NCBI GenBank assembly: GCA_002404835.1
Contig: DHKM01000027.1
Location: 20,793 to 84,792 of the forward strand
Reading direction: 5' to 3'
DNA from: Caryophanales bacterium UBA4694
Lineage (GTDB): Bacteria > Bacillota_I > Bacilli_A > RFN20 > CAG-288
DNA: 64,000 nucleotides
The position numbers and the translations under genes are program-made. Under the pieces are notes generated by a model, which ran no database searches, was not told where the DNA came from, and saw only the letters and a program-made list of their open reading frames with translations. Shown here piece by piece: positions 7,925 through 17,006 of this stretch. Position 1 is the first letter of the stretch. Each line of letters opens with the position of its first letter.

Positions 7925-9670
7925 CTACTCGCCTTTCTTTTCAGCCAAAGAAGGATCAACCGCGATACCCAAAATATCCGTATCGACTTTGTCAACCTTA
8001 TTAGGACACGCTGTCATTGGTTCATAGGCTTTCAAATTCTTTGGGAAAGCGACAATATTTCTGATATTGTCTGTATCGGCAAGTATCATGGCAAGACGTT
8101 CTACACCGATTCCGAATCCTCCTTCAGGCGGAACACCGTATTTGAAGGCTTTCACTAAGAAACCGAATCTGGAATCAATTTGTTCATCGCTGAGACCAAG
8201 AATTTCGAAAACTTTCTTTTGGACATTGCTATCATAAATTCGCAGAGCACCGGAAGATAATTCCTCACCATTAAGAACCGTATCATAAGAAGTGGAGCGG
8301 ATATCTTCAGGTTTAGTGTCTAAAAGGGGAAGATCTTCGTCAATAGGTCTTGTGAAAGGATTCGATAATGCTTCATAGTGTCCATCTTCCTCTTTTTCAA
8401 ACAAAGGCCAATCAATAACAAAGAGCGGTTTGTAGTCGCCTGGCTTAATAAGACCTAGTTTTTTAGCGTATTCGATTCTTAAAGCACCCAAAGCAGAGCA
8501 AGCATAGCTTTCCTTGGCATCTGCGCAGAGAATCACTAAGTCGTTTTCCTCTAGTTTCAATTGACCGATAAGCTTCGTAAGGTTATCTTCTTTAATATTT
8601 TTGACAATACTTCCATTGAGCTTTCCGCCTTCGTACTTCAAATGAGAAACCCCGAAAACACGGAACTTTTTTGCGGTGATATTGTCTTTGTCCTGTTCTT
8701 TTCTGGTGACATTCTTAGCATCATTCTTCACAACAATAGCTTTAACGACTTTGCCTTCATAAGCTTTGAATCCGCATCCTTCCAACGATTCGCTGACATC
8801 CTGAATGAGCATATCAAATCGCATATCCGGTTTATCACTTCCATACAAAGTAATCGCATCTTTGTACTTCATACGGTAAAAATCCGGAAGAACTACATTT
8901 TTGACTTTCTTGAAGATATATTTTAATAGGCCTTCAATTATCTGAAGGATATCTTCTCTTGTAGAGAATGAGATTTCACAATCGATCTGCTCAAATTCCG
9001 GCTGACGATCGGCTCTCTGGTCTTCGTCTCTATAACAATGGGCAATCTGATAATAGCGGTCAACGCCGGCAACCATCAATAACTGTTTATAAAGCTGAGG
9101 AGACTGGGGAAGAGCGTAAAAATTTCCCGGATAGATTCTTGAAGGAACAAGGTAATCACGTGCCCCTTCTGGAGTCGATCGGATTAATGTAGGAGTCGAT
9201 ATTTCCTCGAATCCGTTGTTATCAAGATATTCTCTGGCATATTTGTTCAAAAGAGAGCGGATTTTGAGATATTTCACCATTACAGGTCTTCTCAAATCTA
9301 GGTAACGATAAAGAAGACGGGTATCTTCACTGGCCGTGGTATCATCCTTGATTTCAAAAGGAGTAGTTTCACTCTTGCTGAAGACATGGATGTCATCGAC
9401 ATCGATTTCTATTTTTCCTGTCGGAATTTCATTATTAGGTTGACTCCTTAGAACTACTTTTCCGTGTGCGGAAATGACGTACTCGGATTTAACGTTTACC
9501 TTTTCATAGGTGGCAGGCGGTACATTCAACTGGGTAATCCCGAATTTATCCCGAAGATCGATGAAAACGAGAGCACCAAGATTTCTGACCGTATCGACCC
9601 AACCACAAAGAGTGACTTCCTTCCCGACATCTTTTTCATTTAACTCGCCACAAGTATTTGTTCTTAGCAT
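7925..9670 (-). CDS. aspS: Aspartyl-tRNA synthetase
   Basis: Class II synthetase, 581 residues, bacterial type. An N-terminal OB-fold anticodon domain (GWVDTVRNLGALVFIDLRDK) is followed by the catalytic core with motif 2 CYRDEDQRADRQPEFEQID, the bacterial GAD insertion, and motif 3 GFGIGVERLAMILA. The ATG at 9670 is preceded by AAAGGAT. It is located 15 nt downstream of hisS, a common hisS-aspS pair in Firmicutes. No T-box is visible upstream of the pair. Confidence 0.97.
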   Translation of the reverse strand: MLRTNTCGELNEKDVGKEVTLCGWVDTVRNLGALVFIDLRDKFGITQLNVPPATYEKVNVKSEYVISAHGKVVLRSQPNNEIPTGKIEIDVDDIHVFSKSETTPFEIKDDTTASEDTRLLYRYLDLRRPVMVKYLKIRSLLNKYAREYLDNNGFEEISTPTLIRSTPEGARDYLVPSRIYPGNFYALPQSPQLYKQLLMVAGVDRYYQIAHCYRDEDQRADRQPEFEQIDCEISFSTREDILQIIEGLLKYIFKKVKNVVLPDFYRMKYKDAITLYGSDKPDMRFDMLIQDVSESLEGCGFKAYEGKVVKAIVVKNDAKNVTRKEQDKDNITAKKFRVFGVSHLKYEGGKLNGSIVKNIKEDNLTKLIGQLKLEENDLVILCADAKESYACSALGALRIEYAKKLGLIKPGDYKPLFVIDWPLFEKEEDGHYEALSNPFTRPIDEDLPLLDTKPEDIRSTSYDTVLNGEELSSGALRIYDSNVQKKVFEILGLSDEQIDSRFGFLVKAFKYGVPPEGGFGIGVERLAMILADTDNIRNIVAFPKNLKAYEPMTACPNKVDKVDTDILGIAVDPSLAEKKGE

Positions 9671-9685
9671 TTGACTGTATCCTTT

Positions 9686-10927
9686 CTAAATGGATTCCAA
9701 TAATTCTGTTTCGGAAATCTCTTTCTGAGAGCGGTCAGCCATATCCTTAAGCTGGATTTTGTCCATATCCACAAGGACTACTTTCTTAGCACCTAAGCGA
9801 TCAGCCATCTTGAATGCACCTCCCATCCCTCTAGAGAAAGAGCATATATTCACGGATTTTCCGAGATTCCGGATGTTATCGGCAATTTCCAAAGCCTTTC
9901 CGTCCCTTCTATTATCGATTATGAATACATCCAAAGGCTTCTTGTTCTCAAGCTGAACCTTTCTTTCCGGAGTAAGAGAAAGAAGAAGACGCTCGACTCC
10001 AAGGGAGAAGCCAATTCCTTCAAAGTCGGGTCCTCCGATTTGAGCCATGAGGTTTGCATATTTTCCGCCTCCACCGATAGCCCCAACATTCATATTGTTC
10101 TTGTCATAAAGTTCCCAAACAAGTCCAGTATAGTAGTCAAGACCGCGGACAAGTCCATCATCGACGATATAATCGACATGTAGCAAGTCCAATGCTTTAA
10201 GAAGGGTATCATATTCCTTCTTATCTTCATCTGTCAGAAAGTCCTTGATTTTCGGAGCTTTCAGTGCAATTTCCTGATCTTCCGGTACTTTGCAGTCGAG
10301 AATTCTCAAAGGATTTGTCTTCAATCTTCTTTGACAATCTTCGCACATGGAAGAAATGAGAGGCTCAAAATAACGATAAAGTTGCTTTTTATAATTTTCT
10401 CTAGACGCATAAGAACCAAGGTAATTCAGTTTTACCATTACAGGTCTATTCAAAATCTTTTCAGCCGAGCGAATGGAAAGCATGAATGCATCCAAAGCAC
10501 AATCCAGATCAACTTTGGAATCAATAAATTCCACGCCATATTGATTGAACTGTCTCAATCTGCCAGCCTGAGGTCTTTCATATCGGAAAACAGGTCCAAA
10601 ATAGGAAATCCTAAGAGGCATATCCGGCAGATTGTAGAATTTGTTTTCGACAACCGCACGATTGACACTTGCCGTGAATTCAGGTCTAAGGGTATATTCC
10701 TTGTCCCCACGCGAAACAAGATCGAAGGTCTCTTTAGTAACAATGTCTGAACTTTCTCCGGTCGTACGATGGAACAATTTGTTTTCTTCGAACATCGGAA
10801 GTTCACATTCTTTACATCCATATTGTTTGGAAATATCCATAAGACACTTCTTCATTCCCTGAAGAGCAGCTTCTTCTTCACCGAAATAATCCAAAGTACC
10901 TCGCGGTTTTTTTATTTGTTCTGCCAT
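9686..10927 (-). CDS. hisS: Histidyl-tRNA synthetase
   Basis: Class II synthetase of 413 residues. Family markers: PRGTLDYFGEEE at the N-terminus, TLRPEFTASVNRA (motif 1 region), GPVFRYERPQAGRLRQFNQ (motif 2), GLDYYTGLVWELY (HisA motif) and GIGFSLGVERLLLSL (motif 3), then an anticodon-binding domain. AGGAGGACAAT precedes the ATG at 10927. A TATAAT lies about 25 bp upstream of that site but without a good -35. Confidence 0.96.
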   Translation of the reverse strand: MAEQIKKPRGTLDYFGEEEAALQGMKKCLMDISKQYGCKECELPMFEENKLFHRTTGESSDIVTKETFDLVSRGDKEYTLRPEFTASVNRAVVENKFYNLPDMPLRISYFGPVFRYERPQAGRLRQFNQYGVEFIDSKVDLDCALDAFMLSIRSAEKILNRPVMVKLNYLGSYASRENYKKQLYRYFEPLISSMCEDCQRRLKTNPLRILDCKVPEDQEIALKAPKIKDFLTDEDKKEYDTLLKALDLLHVDYIVDDGLVRGLDYYTGLVWELYDKNNMNVGAIGGGGKYANLMAQIGGPDFEGIGFSLGVERLLLSLTPERKVQLENKKPLDVFIIDNRRDGKALEIADNIRNLGKSVNICSFSRGMGGAFKMADRLGAKKVVLVDMDKIQLKDMADRSQKEISETELLESI

Positions 10928-11031
10928 ATTGTCCTCCTAAACGTTACAAAATACATAATATTATATAATATTCCCATACTTGATGGGCTGTTTTTGGAAA
11001 TTTTGAATATTTTTAATGGAAAGCATCAAAG

Positions 11032-11070
11032 AAAAAAGCCCGATTCAGAACAAATGGAATCAGGCTCTCT
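11032..11070 (-). terminator. terminator after rel
   Basis: Read leftward, AGCCTGATTC pairs with GAATCGGGCT (one mismatch), followed by TTTTTT. It separates apt-rel from hisS-aspS. Confidence 0.85.
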
Positions 11071-11075
11071 TTTGA

Positions 11076-13292
11076 TCAGTGTATCAAGCGATCGACCTGA
11101 TAGACACCTTTAACGCTCATAAGGCCCTGAATGAAATGGGAGAGCGTTTCCTTGTCTCGTACAAGCAAGGTCAGCTGAATCGTCGTCGTATTATTGGAGG
11201 GATGATATTTAGCACTGATCTTAGTACATTTGGCGTTATTGGCATTCAGATTATTCAGCACATCGATCATAAGATTGTTCCGATCATGGCATTGAACATC
11301 GAGATCAACAGGATATTGAAGAGTTTTGGGTGCATTGGGATTCCATGAAACCTGGATAATCCGGTCCTTGATTTCAACTTTTTGGATATTCGGACAATCC
11401 GCTCTATGGATTTTCACGCCCTGGCCTTGAGAAACGAACCCAACAATATCATCTCCGGGAATCGGAGAACAGCAATTTGCCATATTAGACATGATGCTGT
11501 CTCCGTTTGGAAGAATGACAGAATCCGTCGTATTGGCTTTGATGTTTTTTGCCTGGATTTTCCCGGCAATAGCTTCTTCTGAATGCTGCTCGGCTTTTTC
11601 TTTTTGGGCAGCCTTGCTTGCCTCAAGAACCGCACTTGGAGTTACCGTTCTTCCTGCAATCATCAAAAAGACATCATCTGTAGAGCTTGCCTTCAACGTC
11701 GCAAGGACATCCTTTCCAAGGACATTGTCCAAAGTAGAGGTGATTCCGTTTTCTTTCATGACATCCAAAAGTGCCTGACGTCCTCTTTTTATGGAATCCT
11801 CTCTAATATAATCTGCATTTTGATGGATAAGGTATTTTCTGATCTTTGCTTTAGCAAAGCTGGTCTTAGCTATATTGAGCCATTCGGAATTCGGCTCTGA
11901 ATTCTTGCTTGTAATAACTTCCACTATATCTCCAGTTTTCAACTCCTGATTGATAGGAACAAGAGTCGAATTGATTTTCGCACCGCTGAGGTGTTCTCCA
12001 AGATCCGTATGAATTCGGTAGGCAAAATCCAATGGCGTAGAACCGGAAGGAAGGCAAATTACATTTCCCTTAGGAGTAAATACATAAACGTTTGCATCGA
12101 AGATATCATGTGAGAGTTCATCTACAAATTCCTTTGTGGAAGAACTCTCATTTTCCTCATTCGTAAGTGAGACAAAGTCCTTAAACCAATGTAGTTTGTT
12201 TTCGATTTCGACTTGTTCTTTCTTAGGATCGTAATTAGTCCCTTCCTTATATCTCCAATGGGCAGCAATACCGCTTTCGGCGACTTCATCCATGGCAGCA
12301 GTACGAATTTGGATTTCAAAAAATTTACCCGTTTCCGTTACAACCGTGGTGTGAAGGGATTGATACATATTGGCTTTCGGCATGGCAATATAGTCTTTGA
12401 ATCTTCCTGGGACAGGTTTGAAATTGGCATGGATATAACCAAGAATCTCATAACAGTTTTGTTCTGTTTCGGTTATAATTCGCAAAGCCATCACATCAAA
12501 AATCTGTTCAAAAGAATAATGCTTTTGATACATTTTCTTGTAGATAGAGTAAACAGACTTGACACGATCCTTGATTTCAAAGGGGATTTTTGTTGGTATA
12601 AGGATATCCGTGATTTCCTTTTGAAGAGAATTCAAAGTCTGCTTCGCATCACTCATCGTAGAAGAAACTTTATCTTCAATCAATGTATATTTTGCCGGTT
12701 CCAAATAATAAAGCGAAAGATCTTCCAATTCCGTTTGGATATTATAAAGACCTAAGCGATGGGCAATAGGAGCATAGACTTCCAATGTTTCTTTGGAGAT
12801 TCTTTCCTGTTTAGCCTTTGGCTGAAACTGAAGGGTCCTCATATTATGAAGACGATCAGCGATTTTGATCACAATGACTCTTACATCCTTGGCCATTGCC
12901 ACGAAAATCTTTCGGTGATTTTCGGCAGTAAATTCTTCATTCTTGTAATCGGAAAGACGGGTAACCTTCGTTAAAGCTTCAACCATGGTGGCGATTTCGG
13001 TTCCGAATTCCTTTTCGATATCCTGCCGGGTTGTTCCGGTATCTTCGATGGTATCATGAAGGAAACCTGCACAAATCGTTTTCGGTCCTGATTGTAGTTC
13101 AGCCAGAATTTTGGCAACTCCGATACAATGCGTAATATAAGGGTCACCTGATTTTCTCATCTGACCCTCATGCTTTTTCTCAGCATAAAGATAGGCTTTT
13201 TGAATCAAAGCCAAATCAGATGAATTATGGATATATTTCGAATAGGTGTCTTTGACATCTTCGAAAGTATAAATTGCGTTCTGAATTTGCAT
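11076..13292 (-). CDS. rel: Bifunctional (p)ppGpp synthetase/hydrolase Rel
   Basis: A 738-residue long RSH enzyme that makes and degrades (p)ppGpp. The HD hydrolase domain is intact (H55, and H79-D80 in FLHDTIEDT; later KIADRLHNMRTL). The synthetase domain shows RVKSVYSIYKKM, DVMALRI and KDYIAMPKANMYQSLHT. A TGS domain (VYVFTPKGNVICLPSGSTPL) and a C-terminal ACT domain complete the usual order. Both catalytic centres look functional, as expected for the single Rel of a Firmicute. It is 6 nt downstream of apt, a conserved pairing, and has a weak Shine-Dalgarno, so it is probably translated by coupling. Confidence 0.95.
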   Translation of the reverse strand: MQIQNAIYTFEDVKDTYSKYIHNSSDLALIQKAYLYAEKKHEGQMRKSGDPYITHCIGVAKILAELQSGPKTICAGFLHDTIEDTGTTRQDIEKEFGTEIATMVEALTKVTRLSDYKNEEFTAENHRKIFVAMAKDVRVIVIKIADRLHNMRTLQFQPKAKQERISKETLEVYAPIAHRLGLYNIQTELEDLSLYYLEPAKYTLIEDKVSSTMSDAKQTLNSLQKEITDILIPTKIPFEIKDRVKSVYSIYKKMYQKHYSFEQIFDVMALRIITETEQNCYEILGYIHANFKPVPGRFKDYIAMPKANMYQSLHTTVVTETGKFFEIQIRTAAMDEVAESGIAAHWRYKEGTNYDPKKEQVEIENKLHWFKDFVSLTNEENESSSTKEFVDELSHDIFDANVYVFTPKGNVICLPSGSTPLDFAYRIHTDLGEHLSGAKINSTLVPINQELKTGDIVEVITSKNSEPNSEWLNIAKTSFAKAKIRKYLIHQNADYIREDSIKRGRQALLDVMKENGITSTLDNVLGKDVLATLKASSTDDVFLMIAGRTVTPSAVLEASKAAQKEKAEQHSEEAIAGKIQAKNIKANTTDSVILPNGDSIMSNMANCCSPIPGDDIVGFVSQGQGVKIHRADCPNIQKVEIKDRIIQVSWNPNAPKTLQYPVDLDVQCHDRNNLMIDVLNNLNANNAKCTKISAKYHPSNNTTTIQLTLLVRDKETLSHFIQGLMSVKGVYQVDRLIH

Positions 13293-13298
13293 GCTAAA

Positions 13299-13808
13299 TC
13301 AAAGATCGAGGATATATTTGGTTGGAACCGGAAGATTCTTCTCTCCTTGGAGTTCTTTTAAGCGGATGAAAACCTCACATCCAACCGGTTCTCCTCCAGC
13401 CTCCTTAACCAAAGAAATCAATGCATTGAAAGTACCACCAGTGGCAAGAAGATCATCGACCAAAAGAACCCGATCACCTTTCTTGAAGGATGCACGGGGG
13501 ATTTCCAAAGTAGCCTGACCATATTCAAGATCATAAGTGACTTTATATTTTTCTCCCGGAAGTTTCCCGGCTTTTCTAGCCATTACAAATCCGATTCCCA
13601 TCTTATATGCCATTGCTGCACCGAAAAGGAATGCTCTTGATTCCGGACCTACAATGACATCCGGATGGAATTCCTCAGCAAGAGCAGCCATTTCGTCCAC
13701 GCAGGACTTGAAGGCCTTCGGGTCTCTAAGAAGAGGGGAAATATCTTTAAATGATATTCCTTTCTTTGGAAAATCAGGTACGACATTGATAAACTTTTCG
13801 TAATCCAT
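13299..13808 (-). CDS. apt: Adenine phosphoribosyltransferase
   Basis: Salvages adenine to AMP with PRPP. The 169-residue length is typical. The PRPP-binding loop is VLLVDDLLATGGTF; the substrate region GPESRAFLFGAAMAY and the RKAGKLPGEKY hood are family hallmarks. It is the first gene of apt-rel; upstream a TATAAT lies about 30 bp before the ATG, and a ribosome binding site TTAGGAGTTAATC is seen. Confidence 0.96.
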   Translation of the reverse strand: MDYEKFINVVPDFPKKGISFKDISPLLRDPKAFKSCVDEMAALAEEFHPDVIVGPESRAFLFGAAMAYKMGIGFVMARKAGKLPGEKYKVTYDLEYGQATLEIPRASFKKGDRVLLVDDLLATGGTFNALISLVKEAGGEPVGCEVFIRLKELQGEKNLPVPTKYILDL

Positions 13809-13927
13809 AATGATTAACTCCTAACATGAAAATTATACCATTGAAACTTATAAATTCTAGTATTTCAAATTTCTTTCTTAAATCAACTTTTCTGCCATGT
13901 GATTAGGAAATATGGTAAAATCCACTT

Positions 13928-14788
13928 ATGGTAAAAATCATTTCGGATATCGGCTATTGTTATGGAGTCGAACATGCCATCGAAGTTTTAAGAGAGACAA
14001 GGGGAAAAGTCGGGCATGTCTATCTTACTCACCCATTAATACACAATAAAAGCGAAAACATCCAGCTAATGGAAGAAAATAACGCATCCATACTAAAAGA
14101 AGAGATACCTGGCAAAAACGAAGGTATTCTTTTTTCTGCCCATGGACACTCAAAAGAAGAGGAAGAAAAATACAAAGGTAAAACGAATTTGTTTGATGCA
14201 ACATGTCCTTTGATTCTTTCAAGATATCGAGCTATCGAAAAAAAGAAAAATGATAATATACTTTTCTTCTTTCTGGGGAAACGAAATCATCAAGAAACCA
14301 TAGGATTCTTGAGCAATTTCCGTTTCCTTCATTTCATTGATTCGGAAATCGATTTACCGTCTCAATTTAAAGCTTATTCCGATAAAGAAGAATATGCTCT
14401 GATTCCGCAGACAACGATTTCCATGGAAAAATATACGCAAGCCGTAAATCTTCTAAGGGAAAAAGGAAACTTGGTTTATACCCTTGATATTTGCCAGATT
14501 TATTATCGGCGGGTAAAACAATCTATTGATTATCTGAAAAACACTGACTCTAAAAAATCCGCATGCATCGTTATGGGTGATGTATCTTCAAGCAATGCTC
14601 GGGAACTGAAAAAGGCCATCCAGGATCGTTATCCAGACCTTTTTGTCCAGATTGCCCTATCCATTGATGACCTTGAGATGGATAAAATCAAAGAGAAAAA
14701 TATATATTTGACGAGTGCAACAAGCTGCCCAAAGGAAAAAGTCCTTAGGATGAAAGCTATTCTAGATAATCTTTCAATTTGTTCTTGA
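13928..14788 (+). CDS. ispH: 4-hydroxy-3-methylbut-2-enyl diphosphate reductase
   Basis: IspH makes IPP and DMAPP, the last MEP-pathway step. The three [4Fe-4S] cysteines are C11 (GYCYGVEHAI), C93 (DATCPLIL) and C189 (DICQIYY), spaced like C12/C96/C197 of E. coli IspH. Conserved HN (39-40) and the HQE at 121-123 match substrate and proton-relay positions. It has 286 residues. No strong Shine-Dalgarno precedes the ATG. Its last 32 nt overlap tail-to-tail with the sigma factor gene on the other strand. Confidence 0.93.
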   Translation: MVKIISDIGYCYGVEHAIEVLRETRGKVGHVYLTHPLIHNKSENIQLMEENNASILKEEIPGKNEGILFSAHGHSKEEEEKYKGKTNLFDATCPLILSRYRAIEKKKNDNILFFFLGKRNHQETIGFLSNFRFLHFIDSEIDLPSQFKAYSDKEEYALIPQTTISMEKYTQAVNLLREKGNLVYTLDICQIYYRRVKQSIDYLKNTDSKKSACIVMGDVSSSNARELKKAIQDRYPDLFVQIALSIDDLEMDKIKEKNIYLTSATSCPKEKVLRMKAILDNLSICS

Positions 14789-15605
14789 TTTCTTTTTCAG
14801 CTTCACCTTCTAGCTGAGCGATTCTTTGCAAAGAGATGCCATAAGTCTTGGCGATTTCCTGTAGTGTTTCTTTTTTGCAATCAATTCCATGCCGCCTTTT
14901 GTAAATATCCTTTTTCTTTTCACCAAGTGAATCAAGGGCTTCAAGGAACACTTCGTAAATCTCTTTCTGCTTGGCAGCTTTTGATGGATCGGCACTGTCA
15001 TCCGGATAATAGTCCTGTATAGCAACCTTGTCCGGATCAGAATCCTGGCTTTTGTTATCACTGGAAATCACATAGTTACTATATCTTTTCAAATCCAGAA
15101 CATCATTCAGGGGTACATTAAGTTCATCAGCTATCTCCTGATCGGTTGGGGTTCGGTCCAACTTTTGAGTCAATTTTTCGATAGTATCCGATAATCGATT
15201 CATTTTCAGTTGGACATTGCTGGGAATCGAGATTATGTGCCTGACCTGTTGGATGTATTTATTCATGCTTGTTCTGATATAAGGAAAAGCAAAAGTCGAA
15301 AACATGACGTTGTAACTGGGATCGAAATTTTCGACGGCACTCATTAAACCCATGGATCCTTCCTGAACCAAGTCTTCCATTGGAACATGCCATTTTCTTG
15401 AATAGCCTTGCGCAATGCGATAGACCATGCGTATGTTATTGGTAACAATTTCGTTTCTTAGATCCTCATCCTTAGTAACATGATATTCTTTCAGGTCTTC
15501 AATATTCTGTTCTTGAAGTGTCTTAACGGATTCCTTTTCTTCTTCTTTCAGCTTTTCTTCTAATTCATCGATATCGTCTATAATTTCTTTTTTTGGGTTT
15601 TCCAT
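14757..15605 (-). CDS. Alternative sigma-70 family RNA polymerase sigma factor
   Basis: A 282-residue sigma factor without regions 1.1/1.2. After an acidic coiled N-terminus (about 1-40), region 2 is clear: IRMVYRIAQGYSRKW, DLVQEGSMGLMSAVENFD and FSTFAFPYIRTSMNKYI. Region 3 follows (IPSNVQLKMNRLSDTI, then TPTDQEIADELNV), an acidic linker, then region 4 with ETLQEIAKTYGISLQRIAQLE. It is not RpoD (at 17007) and cannot be tied to a named Bacillus sigma factor. It is the last gene of the long dnaB-to-sigma run. No anti-sigma gene is adjacent. Confidence 0.88.
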   Translation of the reverse strand: MENPKKEIIDDIDELEEKLKEEEKESVKTLQEQNIEDLKEYHVTKDEDLRNEIVTNNIRMVYRIAQGYSRKWHVPMEDLVQEGSMGLMSAVENFDPSYNVMFSTFAFPYIRTSMNKYIQQVRHIISIPSNVQLKMNRLSDTIEKLTQKLDRTPTDQEIADELNVPLNDVLDLKRYSNYVISSDNKSQDSDPDKVAIQDYYPDDSADPSKAAKQKEIYEVFLEALDSLGEKKKDIYKRRHGIDCKKETLQEIAKTYGISLQRIAQLEGEAEKEIKNKLKDYLE

Positions 15606-16379
15606 TTAAACCTCCTGGAAATCATGCTCGAAATGGAAAGGAAGAATATCAAGGCCATTATCAATAGACAAAAGGAATTCACGCATCCCATTCAAAAACG
15701 CATCTTCTTCAACCTCATGCGAAATGTCTATATAATTGATTTGATATCGCCTTATATCAAGTCTAGTGTGATGAGGACAGTCCCCTGAAATATAACAATC
15801 CGCACCACAATCGATAGCCTGATGAAACATGGAAGAAGCACCGCCGGCAACAAGAGCAATCCGTCTAATTTCTTTAATTGCACCTGATTCGTAAAAAACG
15901 TAGGGAAGTCGAAGCTTTTCTTTGATTTCTGAAGCAAGTTCTTCAATTGAACAGGTTTTCTTCAAAACGGCAAAACGCATCAAAGAATCCTGGTGTATTC
16001 GTTCTACATCAAGTCCTAATTTCTGAATGACTTGATCATTAATTCCCCCAATTCCCTTATCAAAACATGTATGATAGGAATAAATGGGTGCGTCAAGTTC
16101 ATTCTCAATCAGAATACATAAATCTTCTTTCAAGGGATCTTTTTTCAGAACCTCGCTCTTTTTTCCGAAAAGAAAAGGATGATGGGTTAAAATCAGATCA
16201 GGCTGATATTCAAGAGCCTTTTTGAAACATGTTTCTTCAAAATCAAGGCACAAAAAAACTTTATGTATTTCTTTGTTGGGTTCCTTTTTTCCAATCTGAT
16301 AGCCAGGGAAATCCCACGCCTCGCTTAACGTAAAAGGAAAGCGGGTTGATAGTTTACGAATCAGTGCTCTAAGTTCCAT
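15606..16379 (-). CDS. Nif3-like dinuclear metal center protein
   Basis: A 257-residue Nif3/YqfO family protein, annotated elsewhere as GTP cyclohydrolase 1 type 2; its true role is unsettled. Metal ligands are visible in LILTHHPFLFGK, GDCPHHTRLD and IDISHEVEED. It is the short form without the ~120-residue middle domain found in Bacillus YqfO. The ATG at 16379 lies inside trmK (19-nt overlap), the conserved trmK-nif3 pair. The stop directly abuts the sigma factor start. Confidence 0.87.
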   Translation of the reverse strand: MELRALIRKLSTRFPFTLSEAWDFPGYQIGKKEPNKEIHKVFLCLDFEETCFKKALEYQPDLILTHHPFLFGKKSEVLKKDPLKEDLCILIENELDAPIYSYHTCFDKGIGGINDQVIQKLGLDVERIHQDSLMRFAVLKKTCSIEELASEIKEKLRLPYVFYESGAIKEIRRIALVAGGASSMFHQAIDCGADCYISGDCPHHTRLDIRRYQINYIDISHEVEEDAFLNGMREFLLSIDNGLDILPFHFEHDFQEV

Positions 16380-16987
16380 ATTTTCAGTGCATTCTTTAAA
16401 ATTTCAATTTCTTCATCTTTTTCGTGAATACCTTTGGTTTGGATTGAGAGAAGAAGATTCAGTTCTCTCTCCAATTTTTGCTTTAAAAGAAAATCCTTAT
16501 GATGAAGAGGGAATTTTCCAAAACGGTCATCGTATTCGTCATGCTGCATTTTACCCTTATAAGTGAAACTCAAAAGGGGATAATAATGTTTTTCAAAAAC
16601 GTAACATCCAGTTTCATCCTGGAAACCAAATTCATAAAGTCTTGAGAACAGTTTTTCGGGATCAGTCTGCGGTTCAATAATGAGATGTTTGATTCTTTTC
16701 AGTTTGTCCAAATCTCGGAAGAGAATTTCCTCCATTGTCGAAGCCCCCATTCCCAAAAGGTATACGCCGCTGACATCAGGCGGCATATATTCTAAACCAT
16801 CGGCAAAAAGACAAGATATATTGCAGTTAGACTCTTTGATCGAGTTTACAAGGGTATCAAACGGTCCCTTTTTATTCTCAACTGCATAAACTTTAATTCC
16901 TTTTTCTGCTAAATCAATGGACAAATAGCCATGATTTGCGCCGACATCCATATAAACGTGACCAGGCTTAGCATAAGAGGAAGCCAC
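16361..16987 (-). CDS. trmK: tRNA (adenine(22)-N1)-methyltransferase TrmK
   Basis: SAM-dependent methyltransferase modifying A22 of tRNA. Motif I is DVGANHGYLSIDLAEKG (family DIGSDHAYLP); a later GMGASTMEEIL matches the GMGG segment, and LIIEPQTDPEKL the catalytic-side motif. The conservative start is GTG at 16987 with AAAAAGG six bases before it. However, the frame stays open upstream and encodes KLTKRLSVASSYAKPG, which aligns with the family N-terminus (KLSKRLxxVAxYIPxG); it has no ATG/GTG/TTG, only an ATT at 17026, overlapping rpoD. The true start is therefore uncertain. Confidence 0.88.
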   Translation of the reverse strand: MASSYAKPGHVYMDVGANHGYLSIDLAEKGIKVYAVENKKGPFDTLVNSIKESNCNISCLFADGLEYMPPDVSGVYLLGMGASTMEEILFRDLDKLKRIKHLIIEPQTDPEKLFSRLYEFGFQDETGCYVFEKHYYPLLSFTYKGKMQHDEYDDRFGKFPLHHKDFLLKQKLERELNLLLSIQTKGIHEKDEEIEILKNALKIWNLEH

Positions 16988-17006
16988 GCTAAGCCTTTTT
17001 GTAAGT

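Noticed and set aside
10928..11030. Possible T-box before hisS-aspS
   Set aside because: No GGTGGTACCGCG-like core or specifier stem; only about 100 nt between the rel terminator and hisS.
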